From NCBI RefSeq assembly GCF_024305245.1, contig NZ_JAMWYX010000001.1:434001-498000 (forward strand): a DNA stretch of 64,000 nucleotides, written 5' to 3'. Numbering within the stretch: the first letter of the stretch is position 1; each line of letters starts with the position of its first letter. This document shows, piece after piece, positions 7,968-18,114 of this stretch. The notes under the pieces were generated by a model. It was given only the letters and a program-made list of their open reading frames with translations, ran no database searches and was not told the DNA's origin. The DNA is from Erythrobacter sp. GTDB lineage: Bacteria; Pseudomonadota; Alphaproteobacteria; Sphingomonadales; Sphingomonadaceae. The position numbers and the translations under genes are program-made.

Positions 7968-9068
7968 ATGGGTTTCCGTTGCGGTATCGTCGGCCTGCCG
8001 AATGTCGGCAAGTCCACCTTGTTCAATGCACTGACGGAAACGCAGGCCGCGCAAGCCGCCAATTACCCGTTCTGCACGATCGAACCCAATGTCGGTCAGG
8101 TCGCAGTGCCGGACGAGCGGCTGCAAAAGATCGCCGCCATCGGCAAAAGCGCCAAGATCATCGAAACCCAGCTCGGCTTCGTCGATATCGCAGGGCTGGT
8201 GAAAGGCGCGAGCAAGGGCGAAGGCTTGGGCAACCAGTTCCTCGGCAACATCCGCGAGGTCGACGCGGTCGTCCATGTGCTGCGGTGTTTCGAGGATGAC
8301 GATATCCAGCACGTCGCCAACAAGGTCGATCCCATTGCGGACGCCGAAGTGGTCGAAACCGAGCTGATGCTGTCAGACCTCGAAAGCCTGGAAAAGCGCG
8401 TCCCCGCCGCCGCCAAGCGCGGAGCCACCGGTGACAAGGAAGCAAAGGCGATGGCCAGCGTGCTCGGCCAAGCCCTGGAACTGCTGCGCGAAGGCAAGCC
8501 TGCGCGCCTGACTGTCCCGGCTGATGACGAGGAGGAACGGCTGTTCAAACAGGCCCAGCTCCTCACCGCCAAACCGGTGCTGTATGTCTGCAACGTCGCC
8601 GAAGAAGACGCAGCGGAAGGCAACGAATTGTCGGCCAAGGTATTCGTCAAGGCTGCGGCTGAAGGTGCCGAAGCCGTTGTCGTCTCCGCCGCGATCGAGG
8701 CTGATCTGGTGACGATGCCGTTGGAAGACCGGGGCGAATTTCTCGAAGCGCTCGGCCTCACCGAAAGCGGCCTCGCCCGCGTGATCCGCGCCGGCTACAC
8801 GCTGCTCGGTCTCAAGACCTTCTTCACCTGCGGCCCCAAGGAAGCGCGGGCATGGACCTTCCCCGATGGCGCGAAAGCCCCGCAGGCGGCTGGTGAAATC
8901 CACTCCGATTTCGAACGCGGTTTCATCCGTGCCGAAACGATTGCCTATGACGATTTCGTCGCGCTCGGCGGAGAAGCTGGCGCCAAGGAAGCGGGCAAGC
9001 TGCGGCAGGAAGGCAAGGAATATGTGGTGCAGGACGGCGACGTGCTGCTGTTCAAGTTCAACGTCTGA
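7968..9068 (+). CDS. ychF: Redox-regulated ATPase YchF (Obg family)
   Basis: 366 residues, the standard length. The G1 loop reads GLPNVGKSTLFNAL (residues 8-21); the protein ends in the TGS domain (LKTFFTCGPKEARAW ... EYVVQDGDVLLFKFNV). YchF is a universally conserved Obg-like NTPase that prefers ATP and interacts with the ribosome. In many bacteria it follows pth; here pth and ychF are separated by the P-loop and SDR genes. The assignment is unambiguous. Confidence 0.97.
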   Translation: MGFRCGIVGLPNVGKSTLFNALTETQAAQAANYPFCTIEPNVGQVAVPDERLQKIAAIGKSAKIIETQLGFVDIAGLVKGASKGEGLGNQFLGNIREVDAVVHVLRCFEDDDIQHVANKVDPIADAEVVETELMLSDLESLEKRVPAAAKRGATGDKEAKAMASVLGQALELLREGKPARLTVPADDEEERLFKQAQLLTAKPVLYVCNVAEEDAAEGNELSAKVFVKAAAEGAEAVVVSAAIEADLVTMPLEDRGEFLEALGLTESGLARVIRAGYTLLGLKTFFTCGPKEARAWTFPDGAKAPQAAGEIHSDFERGFIRAETIAYDDFVALGGEAGAKEAGKLRQEGKEYVVQDGDVLLFKFNV

Positions 9069-9115
9069 GCAGTAACGTCGCATAATTGTCGCGCGCTGAC
9101 CGTAGGAGCCTTGCC

Positions 9116-10321
9116 ATGCGCCGTATCCTAATCCTGCTCGCTCTCCTGCTGCTGCCCGCCTCTGCCGCGGCGCAGGACGAACCGCGTCCTGTCACCATCC
9201 TGATCGGCATCGACGGTTTCCGCCCCGATTACCTGACGCGCGGCATCACCCCGCGCCTCAGCGAGTTGGCTGCCAGCGGCGCTACAGGCGACATGCGGCC
9301 GAGCTTCCCGACCAAGACCTTCCCCAACCACTACGCCATCGTCACCGGCAGGGTGCCGGATCACAGTGGCATCGTCGGCAATTCGATGATCGACCCACGT
9401 CGTCCGGGGCAGATCTTCAGCATGGGCAATGCGCGTCAGGCGCTCGATCCATTCTGGTGGGACGACGCCGAGCCGGTGTGGGTCACCGCCGAGCGTGCGG
9501 GCATCCGCACCGCGACGATGTTCTGGCCCGGCAGCGAAGTCGCGATCCGCGGACAGCGGCCCAGCGATTGGCTGCGGTTCGATCAGAATGTCGGCAATAT
9601 CCAGCGGGTCAACACCATGCTCGACTGGTTGCGGCGCCCTGCGGCGATCCGGCCCGCCTTCGCCACGCTCTACTTCGACACGGTGGATACCCAAGGCCAC
9701 CGCTTCGGCCCTGACAGTGCCGAGGTCAACGCAGCTGTTGCGGAAGTCGATGCGCGGATCGGCGATCTGGTGGACAGCATCGCCGCGCTCGGCCTGCAGG
9801 CGAACATCGTCATCGTCGCCGACCACGGGATGCGCCAAACCGATGACGCGCGGGTGATCCAGCTGGACGACCTGATCGACCGTGCCAGCTATATCGCGGT
9901 GGAGGCTGGCCCCTACGCCGCCATCGAACCGGTCGCCGGGACCGATGAAAGGGTGGCCGAAGCCTTGCTGGTGGCTCACGATCACATGACCTGCCACCGC
10001 AAGGAAGACCTGCCTGCCCGGCTGAATTACGGCACCAACCCGCGTGTCGCAGCGATCATCTGCCTTGCCGAGAACGGCTGGACGATCCTGTCCGGCCCGC
10101 CCGCCTACCCCGTATCGGGCGGCGCGCATGGATACGACAATGCCGATCCCGACATGCTGGCGCTGTTCGTCGCCCGCGGTCCGGCTTTTGCGCAAGGCGT
10201 ACGGTTGCCGGTGTTCGACAACGTCGCCGTGGCGGCACTGCTGCGTGCGGTGATGGGCCTTCCGCAAGATCCCGATGCCGACGGAAAGCTAGCTGACGTG
10301 AGCGCTGCACTGCGACCTTGA
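9116..10321 (+). CDS. Ectonucleotide pyrophosphatase/phosphodiesterase family protein
   Basis: 401 residues counted from the ATG with a clear ribosome site (AGGAG, seven bases upstream). A signal peptide (residues 1-20, ending ASAAAQ) sends it to the periplasm. Alkaline-phosphatase-superfamily metal-site motifs are intact: IGIDGFRPDY with the first Asp, FPTKTFPNHYAIVTG with the nucleophilic Thr, DTVDTQGHRFGP, VADHGM and GAHGYDN. It should hydrolyse phosphodiester or pyrophosphate bonds of nucleotides. It starts 47 bases after ychF. Confidence 0.92.
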   Translation: MRRILILLALLLLPASAAAQDEPRPVTILIGIDGFRPDYLTRGITPRLSELAASGATGDMRPSFPTKTFPNHYAIVTGRVPDHSGIVGNSMIDPRRPGQIFSMGNARQALDPFWWDDAEPVWVTAERAGIRTATMFWPGSEVAIRGQRPSDWLRFDQNVGNIQRVNTMLDWLRRPAAIRPAFATLYFDTVDTQGHRFGPDSAEVNAAVAEVDARIGDLVDSIAALGLQANIVIVADHGMRQTDDARVIQLDDLIDRASYIAVEAGPYAAIEPVAGTDERVAEALLVAHDHMTCHRKEDLPARLNYGTNPRVAAIICLAENGWTILSGPPAYPVSGGAHGYDNADPDMLALFVARGPAFAQGVRLPVFDNVAVAALLRAVMGLPQDPDADGKLADVSAALRP

Positions 10322-10401
10322 TGCGCGGCGCGGCGTCAGCCCCGATATTCTTCTCCGAATGCGCTGATGCTTGTTTGAGCATGCCGGAACTAACCTGTGA
10401 T

Positions 10402-10427
10402 GGAACACCTCCCGCTTAGTTGTTGTT
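10402..10427 (+). promoter_or_regulatory. EcfG-like general-stress promoter
   Basis: GGAAC (10402-10406), a 17-base spacer and TGTT (10424-10427) match the known alphaproteobacterial EcfG consensus GGAAC-N16/17-CGTT at all but one base. It lies 33 bases before the DUF1206 start codon in a 139-base gap with no other obvious promoter. Confidence 0.5.
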
Positions 10428-10460
10428 CAACAGCGAACAGCAAATGAGGGAGACGCCGGG

Positions 10461-11261
10461 ATGGTCGACAAGACCGAAAAGTTCAATTGGCTGGTACGGG
10501 TCGGCTATTTCAGCCGTGCGGTGCTGTATATCGTGCTGGGCTTCATCGCGCTCACCAGCGCCGGACGGGTAAGCGAGGGGACCGAGGGCATCTTCCGCGC
10601 GGTCGAGGAACTGCCAGCGGGAACATTGCTGCTTTGGGTGCTGGTGGTGGGCCTTGCCGCCTATGCGTTGTTCCGCCTCGCCTCGCCATTGTTCGATATT
10701 GAAAACAACGGCTCAGACGCGAAGGGTTGGGCCATGCGCATCGGCCATGCGGGCAGCGCTATCGCGCATGTCGCCCTAGCGTGGACTGCATATCAGTTCG
10801 CGACCGGCCAGCCATCGTCGGGGGGACAGGGTGCCTCGCAGGCGGCGGCCGGCGTGCTGTCGATCCAGTTCGGTGACGTGGTGATCGGCCTGCTGGGCAT
10901 CGCGTTCTTCATCGCGGCGGCGGCGCAGGCGCAGAAGGGCATCAGCGGCAAGTTCATGCAGCGCATTTCGCCTGCAGCCCCCGATGCGACCCGCTGGGTC
11001 GGCGCGGCAGGTTATCTTGCGCGTGCGGTGGTGTTCGTGGTGATCGGCTGGTCATTGATCGAGACCGGATTTCTCGCGAGCGGTGCAGGCAACGTAAAAA
11101 CGCTGGGCGATGCGGTCGCTTCGCTCGCCGGTACCGGCTGGCTGTTCACGGTGACGGCAATCGGGCTGCTGCTGTTCGGCCTGTTCAGCCTGATCCTCGC
11201 CCGGTACCGGATCATCCCCGATCTCGACCCGAGCGGACGCGTTCCGAACTTTCGCGCTTGA
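10461..11261 (+). CDS. DUF1206 family membrane protein
   Basis: 266 residues with six predicted membrane helices arranged as three similar two-helix units; each unit opens with a related motif (VRVGYFSRAVLYIVLGFIAL, MRIGHAGSAIAHVALAWTAY, VGAAGYLARAVVFVVIGWS). This internal triplication is characteristic of DUF1206. The function of the family is unknown. The ribosome site GGGAGA precedes the ATG by eight bases. The EcfG-like promoter upstream suggests induction by general stress (inference). The end is convergent with mutL, 25 bases away. Confidence 0.88.
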   Translation: MVDKTEKFNWLVRVGYFSRAVLYIVLGFIALTSAGRVSEGTEGIFRAVEELPAGTLLLWVLVVGLAAYALFRLASPLFDIENNGSDAKGWAMRIGHAGSAIAHVALAWTAYQFATGQPSSGGQGASQAAAGVLSIQFGDVVIGLLGIAFFIAAAAQAQKGISGKFMQRISPAAPDATRWVGAAGYLARAVVFVVIGWSLIETGFLASGAGNVKTLGDAVASLAGTGWLFTVTAIGLLLFGLFSLILARYRIIPDLDPSGRVPNFRA

Positions 11262-11286
11262 TCGGGGGTGTCGAGAAAAATTCGAT

Positions 11287-13140
11287 TCAATGCCGCCCGA
11301 ACAGCTTCTCGACATCCTCCATGCTCAGCTTCACCCAGGTCGGGCGTCCATGATTGCACTGGCCTGACCGGGGTGTGGCTTCCATCTCGCGCAGCAGGGC
11401 GTTCATCTCCGCAACGCTGAGCGTGCGCCCTGCCCTGACCGATCCGTGACAGGCCATCGTCGCCAGCACCAGTTCGAGCCGCTCGGCCAGCAACAGTGCG
11501 CCGCTATCGTCCTGCTTGCCGTGTTTGGCGATGTCGTCAGCCAGATCGCGCAGCAGCGCGCCGCCGTCAGCCTTGGGCAGAGCGGCGGGGATCGCGCGCA
11601 CCAGCATCGCCGATGGCCCGAAGCGTTCGATCACGAGGCCGTAGCGCGCAAGCCCTTGAGCTGCGTCTTCCAACCGGTCGCAATCGACCTCGTCCAGTTC
11701 GACGACGTCGGGGACCAGCAATGCCTGACTGCGGCGGTTGGCCTCCCCTGCCCCGGCCGCGCGCAGGCGTTCGAGCACAAGACGTTCGTGCGCGGCGTGC
11801 TGATCGACCAGCACGAGGCCATCGGCGGATTCGGCGACGATATAGGTGTTGGCGACTTGGCCGCGGGCAATGCCGAGGGGGTATGCGCGGGCTTCCTCAG
11901 CCACCGGCACGGCTTCCTCCGCCCGGCCCTGTGGCTGTGCGAGGGGTGCGTTCCAATCGTTCCGTGCTTCGCCGAGCCGTTGTTGCGGCGCATTCCAGTC
12001 GCGGCCTGAAAAAATGCTGGAGAGCGCCGGGGAAACTGAAGCCTCCGGAGCAATCGGTTCGCTCACCCACCGCGCCATCGCGCCGCGATCCGGACCTTGC
12101 GCGCTCCGCCGATCTCCGGTGCCGAGCGCCTGCCGCAATCCGCTGACGATGAAGCCGCGCACTCCGGCGCTGTCGCGAAACCGCACTTCGGTTTTGGCGG
12201 GGTGGACGTTCACGTCGACGTCTTGCGGCGGCAGGTCGAGGAACAGCGCCAGCACGGCATGGCGATCGCGCGCCAGCATATCGGCATAGGCCCCGCGCAC
12301 GGCGCCCACCAGCAGCCGGTCTTTCACCGGGCGGCCATTGACGAACAGATATTGGTGATCGGCGACCCCGCGATTATAGGTCGGCAGGCCCGCAACACCG
12401 GTCAGCCGCATGACCCCGTGCGGCGTATCGCGCACCAGTTCGATCGCGACCGAATTGTCCTTCAACTCATGGGCGATGATCCGTGCCACGCGAGTCGCCA
12501 ACTCCTCGCCCGCTTGCAAGGACAGCACGGTGCGCTTGCCTGCCGCGCCAACGGTTTCGAGCGTGAAGGCAATATCGGGCCGCGCCATCGCCAGACGGCG
12601 AACGACATCGAGGCATGCGGCATATTCGCTGCGCGCCGTGCGCAGAAACTTGCGGCGTGCCGGAACCTTGGCGAACAGTTGCTCCACCCGCACGCGGGTA
12701 CCATGCGGCAGCGCGGCCGGCTCGTCCGCCAGCAGCGCGCCATGATCGATCACCTTGCGCCAGCCTTCCGAAGCGCCATCTTCGCGGCTTTCGATGGTCA
12801 GGCGGGCAACACTGGCTATGGACGGCAGCGCCTCGCCGCGAAAACCCAGCGTCGTTACCAGCTCGATTGCCCCGTCAGGGCCGATCAGCGAATCGGGCAG
12901 CTTGGACGTGGCGTGCCGTTCCAGCGCCAGCGCCATCCCCTCGGGCGCCATTCCACAGCCATCATCCACCACCTCGATCCGCTCCAGCCCGCCATCGGCC
13001 AGCGTTACGGTGATTCGCCGCGCACCGGCATCGATTGCGTTCTCGACCAGCTCTTTGAGCGCCGCTGCCGGGCGTTCGACCACCTCACCCGCGGCAATGC
13101 GGTTGACCAGAGCGGAGGGGAGACGGCGGATTTCGGGCAT
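11287..13140 (-). CDS. mutL: DNA mismatch repair protein MutL
   Basis: 617 residues. N-terminal GHKL ATPase: ELVENAIDAG near residues 30-39, DDGCGM, and TLGFRGEALPSI. A proline/alanine-rich linker leads to the C-terminal dimerisation and nuclease domain with the metal motif DQHAAHERLVLE (the DQHA-x2-E-x4-E signature), ACHGSVRAG and CNHGRP. These residues mark the nicking-endonuclease type of MutL found in bacteria lacking MutH. The start at 13140 gives the conserved MPEIRRLPSALVNRIAAGEV; an in-frame extension to 13212 is unlikely. Divergent from mreB across 204 bases. Confidence 0.97.
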   Translation of the reverse strand: MPEIRRLPSALVNRIAAGEVVERPAAALKELVENAIDAGARRITVTLADGGLERIEVVDDGCGMAPEGMALALERHATSKLPDSLIGPDGAIELVTTLGFRGEALPSIASVARLTIESREDGASEGWRKVIDHGALLADEPAALPHGTRVRVEQLFAKVPARRKFLRTARSEYAACLDVVRRLAMARPDIAFTLETVGAAGKRTVLSLQAGEELATRVARIIAHELKDNSVAIELVRDTPHGVMRLTGVAGLPTYNRGVADHQYLFVNGRPVKDRLLVGAVRGAYADMLARDRHAVLALFLDLPPQDVDVNVHPAKTEVRFRDSAGVRGFIVSGLRQALGTGDRRSAQGPDRGAMARWVSEPIAPEASVSPALSSIFSGRDWNAPQQRLGEARNDWNAPLAQPQGRAEEAVPVAEEARAYPLGIARGQVANTYIVAESADGLVLVDQHAAHERLVLERLRAAGAGEANRRSQALLVPDVVELDEVDCDRLEDAAQGLARYGLVIERFGPSAMLVRAIPAALPKADGGALLRDLADDIAKHGKQDDSGALLLAERLELVLATMACHGSVRAGRTLSVAEMNALLREMEATPRSGQCNHGRPTWVKLSMEDVEKLFGRH

Positions 13141-13293
13141 TTGTCGCACGCTAGCGGGCGGTGGTCGCAAATTCGAGGGGAAGCCCGGAGAAATCACCAG
13201 CCCGGTGGACAAATATTTTGGCGTTTTCGATGCGGATTCGCTAGGCGCACGGGGTCATGTCATAACCGGGTCGAAATTCTCGCAGCCGCCTGA

Positions 13294-14388
<1,095 letters not shown>

Positions 14389-14435
14389 GGCGCCCCAGAT
14401 TGAGCCGGGGGATCTGGCAGAAGGGACTATAAGCC

Positions 14436-15377
14436 ATGGCGCCGCCTTCATCGCGACGGTCGGGCTTTTCGAAGAAGGCACAGTTCTCCGTGTTCACCGG
14501 CTACTTGCTGGCCGGTGTGGGGGCGTTGGCGGGCTTCGGATTGCTGTTGCTGTCCTTGTGGCAGCCATCGGCATTCGCCCCATTGCGGGGCGTTGCGGGT
14601 GACGTTGTCGCGCCCGCGGGCGAGGTGACCGCGGCAGCGCGCAGCGGCAGCGACGGCTTTTTCGATGGCATTGCGGGATATTTCCGCGCCGGAAGCCAGA
14701 ACGCGGCGTTGCGCGAAGAGGTCGAAATCGCCCGCATCCGCCTCGCCGAGGCCGAAGCCATCAAGGCGGAAAACCGTCGATTGATGGCGCTGATGGCGTT
14801 GCGCGAAGGTGAGACCAAACCGGTCGCAACTGCACGACTGGTCGGCTCGACCGCAGCCAGCGGGCGGCGGCTCGCGTTTCTCGGTGTTGGCCGTAACGAC
14901 GGGGTGAAGCCCGGTATGCCGGTCACGTCCGAGCGCGGTGTGATTGGCCGAGTGCTTGAAACAGGACGTAATTCTGCCCGGGTTCTGCTGCTGACCGACA
15001 GCGAAAGCGTGCTTCCGGTGCGGCGCGCGAAGGATGACGTGGTGGCCTTTGCCGAGGGGCGCGGCAATGGGTTGCTGCGCGTGCGGCTGGTCAATCTCGG
15101 GATCAATCCGCTCAAGGCAGGTGACCTGATGGTGACCAGCGGTGCGGGCGGATATTACAAGCCCGGCGTCGCGGTTGCGGTAATCAAGGAGATTACCCCC
15201 GATGGCGGGATCGCGCAGTTGGTGGCCGAACCGTCGGCAACCAACTTCGTTGCGGTCGAGCCGATTTTCGAACCTGCCGCCGTGGCCGCCCTCAGAAGTC
15301 CGCGCGAACCGCTTGACGAGGCTGCGGCAACGCAGCCGCAATCCCCGCCGGTGCCTTCCGACCAGGGTAGCGAATGA
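14436..15377 (+). CDS. mreC: Rod shape-determining protein MreC
   Basis: 313 residues: a short cytoplasmic tail, one membrane helix (about residues 20-43), a coiled-coil (about 85-115, rich in Glu/Ala/Arg) and the periplasmic beta domains. MreC scaffolds PBP2 and MreB. The C-terminus is a low-complexity Pro/Gln tail (residues ~290-313). The stop overlaps the mreD start by four bases (ATGA), showing translational coupling. Confidence 0.95.
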   Translation: MAPPSSRRSGFSKKAQFSVFTGYLLAGVGALAGFGLLLLSLWQPSAFAPLRGVAGDVVAPAGEVTAAARSGSDGFFDGIAGYFRAGSQNAALREEVEIARIRLAEAEAIKAENRRLMALMALREGETKPVATARLVGSTAASGRRLAFLGVGRNDGVKPGMPVTSERGVIGRVLETGRNSARVLLLTDSESVLPVRRAKDDVVAFAEGRGNGLLRVRLVNLGINPLKAGDLMVTSGAGGYYKPGVAVAVIKEITPDGGIAQLVAEPSATNFVAVEPIFEPAAVAALRSPREPLDEAAATQPQSPPVPSDQGSE

Positions 15378-15931
15378 TGGAGCGGCTCAATCAGCGGTCG
15401 CGTTCCGATCCCTATGGCAGCCGTATCAACCGCACCCAGTCGCCGCTGCGCGCCGGGAGCGTGCCGTATCTGTCGATCATGCTGGGATCGCTATTGCCGG
15501 CGCTGCTGATCGCAGACGTGATGCCGCTGGTGCCGCCGCTCGGCTTCCTGGTGTTGTTGGCCTGGCGTCTGATGCGTCCCGGTCTGCTGCCGCTATGGGC
15601 CGGAGCGCCGCTCGGTGCGTTCGATGATCTGGTCAGCGGGCAGCCTTTCGGCAGCGCGGTGCTGCTGTGGTCGCTCGCGATGATTGCAATCGAGTTGCTC
15701 GAGGCGCGCTTTCCCTGGCGCGGGTTCTGGCAGGACTGGTTCACTGCAGCACTCGCCGCTTTGCTTTACTGGTTGGCCGCGCTGCTGCTTTCAGGCGCAC
15801 CCGTCACGCCGGAACTATTGGTGGTTGCCCTGCCACAGGCCTTGTTGTCGGTGCTGATCTACCCAATATTGGCCCGCATGGTGGCCAGTCTCGACCGATT
15901 TCGTCTCGTCCGGGCCCGGAGGATCGAGTGA
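15374..15931 (+). CDS. mreD: Rod shape-determining protein MreD
   Basis: 185 residues, mostly hydrophobic, with about five membrane helices; inner-membrane component of the elongasome. Sequence is weakly conserved across bacteria and the call rests on size, hydropathy and position between mreC and mrdA, together with the FDDLVSGQPFGSAVLLWSL-type segment typical of MreD. Overlaps both neighbours by four bases. Confidence 0.92.
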   Translation: MMERLNQRSRSDPYGSRINRTQSPLRAGSVPYLSIMLGSLLPALLIADVMPLVPPLGFLVLLAWRLMRPGLLPLWAGAPLGAFDDLVSGQPFGSAVLLWSLAMIAIELLEARFPWRGFWQDWFTAALAALLYWLAALLLSGAPVTPELLVVALPQALLSVLIYPILARMVASLDRFRLVRARRIE

Positions 15932-18114
15932 AGTCGCTGTTCTCGCGCGGCAAACGCAACCCTCGTCCGGCTCCGGTTATCAACGCCTCGATTTTGCGCA
16001 GCACTTTCGAGCGCCGCGCTGTGCTGATCGGCACCGTGCAAGGTGGCATCGGCGTGCTGCTGGCGGCGCGCATGGGCTATCTGGCGATTGCCGAAAACGA
16101 GAAGTACCGGCTCGAATCCGAAAGCAACCGGGTCAATCTGACATTGATCCCGCCGCGGCGCGGGTGGATTCTCGACCGCAACGGCGCTCCGCTTGCTTCC
16201 AACCGCGCCGATTTCCGGGTCGACATCATTCCCGAGCGGCTGACCAATTCTGACGCCACAATCGACCGGATCGGTGCGCTCCTGTCGCTCGAGCCGTCGC
16301 GGATCGCCGATATCAAGGACAAGGTGGCCGAATCCCGCGGGTTTCAGCCGATCGAGGTGGCTAGCGGACTGAACTACGATCAGTTCGCTGCTCTCAGCGT
16401 CCGGCTGCCCGATTTGCCCGGGGTTGTCCCGCAACGCGGTTTCTCGCGGTTCTACCCGACCGGGGCCAGCGTCGGCCACCTTATCGGCTATGTCGGTCCG
16501 GCCTCGGCCGAGGAATTCGAGGAGGACCCCAACCCGCTGCTGATCACACCCGGCTACAAGATCGGGAAGGACGCGCTGGAAAAGCAGTTCGAGAAGGAAT
16601 TGCGCGGCATTCCCGGCGCGCGGCGGGTCGAAGTCACCGCTCGCGGCCGGATCGTGCGTGATCTGGAAACCCGCGAGGATATTCAGGGCGATCCCGTGCG
16701 CCTGACCATCGACGGCCCGTTGCAGGATTATGCCGCCCGCCGGATCGGTCTCGAAAGCGGCTCGGTGGTGGTGATGGACTGCCGCACCGGCGACCTCATG
16801 TGCATGGCCTCGATGCCGAGCTTCGATCCCAACAGTTTCTCCGACGGGATCGGCAGCGTCGAATACGGCATGCTACGCGACGACGAGCGCGTTCCTTTGC
16901 GGAACAAGGTGTTGAAGGGCCTCTACCCGCCCGGCTCCACGGTCAAACCAATGGTGTCGATGGCGCTGATGCAACAGGGCGTCGACCCGAATGAAACGGT
17001 GTACTGCGGCGGCGGCCTCAGGGTCGGCAACCGGGTGTTCGGTTGCTGGAACCGGCGCGGCCACGGCGCGGTCGACATGGCCAAGGGCATTTATCAGAGC
17101 TGCGACGTCTATTTCTACGCCATGGCGCAGCGGGTGGGCATGGACCCGATCGCAGCAATGGCGCGGCGCTGCGGGATGGGACAGGAATTCCCCCTGCCCG
17201 TCACCAGTCAGTTCTACGGCACTGTACCCGATCCGGCCTGGAAGATGAACAAATGGGGCCGCGAATGGCAGGCCTTCGACACGGTCAACGCCACGATCGG
17301 TCAGGGCTATATGCTCTCCAGCCCGTTGCAGCTGGCGGTCATGGCATCACGGCTTGCCACCGGGCGCCACGTGATGCCGCGCCTGACACTCTCGACCAAG
17401 CCGCAGGGGTTCGATAATATCGACTTCCCCGCAGAGCAGGTCGATTATGTCCGCAAGGCGATGAGCGATGTGGTCAACGGCCCCGGAACTGCCGGACGCG
17501 CGCGCCTGCCGGTAGATGGCACGCTGATGGCGGGAAAGACCGGCACTGCGCAGGTCGTCTCGCTCAGCATTTCCAATGGCCGCACCGGCCCGTGGAAATA
17601 CCGCGACCACGGGTTGTTCATCTTCTTCGCTCCCTACGACAATCCGCGCTACGCCGGAGCGGTGGTGATCGAGCACGGCGGCGGATCGGGCGCAGCCTAT
17701 CCGATCGCGCGTGATGTCATGACCTTCATGTTCGATCCGGCTAAGGGAATGGAGGCGCTTGCATCGCTTGAAAAGCAGTGGGGCGGCACCGCCCAGCAGC
17801 GGCTCGACGCGCGCTATGCCGCCTATGCCGCCGAGCGCGGGGCCGAGGTGCGCCGCCCGCCGCGCCGCGACGAGGAAATTTTCGACCGGGTAGAAGCCGA
17901 AGCGCGACTTGCGGCCGAGCAATCGCAGGCCATCGCCGGCGAAGTCGTGACCCCGCGCCCGATTGCCAATCCTTCCGGCACACCGCCTGTGTCGCCTCCC
18001 GGTGAAGCGGCCGCAGCAGCGCCTGCGACACCAGGCGACGCCGGCGTGGATGCTTCTGGCCCGGCACCGGCGTCCACGCCGGACAGTTCTGTTGCCGGGG
18101 ACTTGGCACAGTGA
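15928..18114 (+). CDS. mrdA: Penicillin-binding protein 2 (peptidoglycan D,D-transpeptidase)
   Basis: Transpeptidase of lateral wall synthesis. It starts at GTG 15928, overlapping the mreD stop (GTGA) with an excellent ribosome site GGAGG five bases upstream. 728 residues: cytoplasmic tail, a membrane helix near residues 32-52, the PBP dimerisation domain, then the transpeptidase domain with STVK (Ser337-Lys340), SCD (Ser391) and KTG (Lys537). About 110 residues after the catalytic domain form a charged then Ala/Pro-rich tail, longer than in well-studied PBP2 proteins. Overlaps rodA by four bases. Confidence 0.96.
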   Translation: MKSLFSRGKRNPRPAPVINASILRSTFERRAVLIGTVQGGIGVLLAARMGYLAIAENEKYRLESESNRVNLTLIPPRRGWILDRNGAPLASNRADFRVDIIPERLTNSDATIDRIGALLSLEPSRIADIKDKVAESRGFQPIEVASGLNYDQFAALSVRLPDLPGVVPQRGFSRFYPTGASVGHLIGYVGPASAEEFEEDPNPLLITPGYKIGKDALEKQFEKELRGIPGARRVEVTARGRIVRDLETREDIQGDPVRLTIDGPLQDYAARRIGLESGSVVVMDCRTGDLMCMASMPSFDPNSFSDGIGSVEYGMLRDDERVPLRNKVLKGLYPPGSTVKPMVSMALMQQGVDPNETVYCGGGLRVGNRVFGCWNRRGHGAVDMAKGIYQSCDVYFYAMAQRVGMDPIAAMARRCGMGQEFPLPVTSQFYGTVPDPAWKMNKWGREWQAFDTVNATIGQGYMLSSPLQLAVMASRLATGRHVMPRLTLSTKPQGFDNIDFPAEQVDYVRKAMSDVVNGPGTAGRARLPVDGTLMAGKTGTAQVVSLSISNGRTGPWKYRDHGLFIFFAPYDNPRYAGAVVIEHGGGSGAAYPIARDVMTFMFDPAKGMEALASLEKQWGGTAQQRLDARYAAYAAERGAEVRRPPRRDEEIFDRVEAEARLAAEQSQAIAGEVVTPRPIANPSGTPPVSPPGEAAAAAPATPGDAGVDASGPAPASTPDSSVAGDLAQ

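Noticed and set aside
12097..13293. 398-codon plus-strand frame opposite mutL
   Set aside because: MutL motifs on the other strand explain the region fully; the antisense product has the His/Arg/Gly-rich composition of a shadow frame.
14389..14435. CCAGAT/ATCTGG inverted repeat between mreB and mreC as a terminator
   Set aside because: Six-base arms and no T-run; mreC to rodA clearly continue as one operon.
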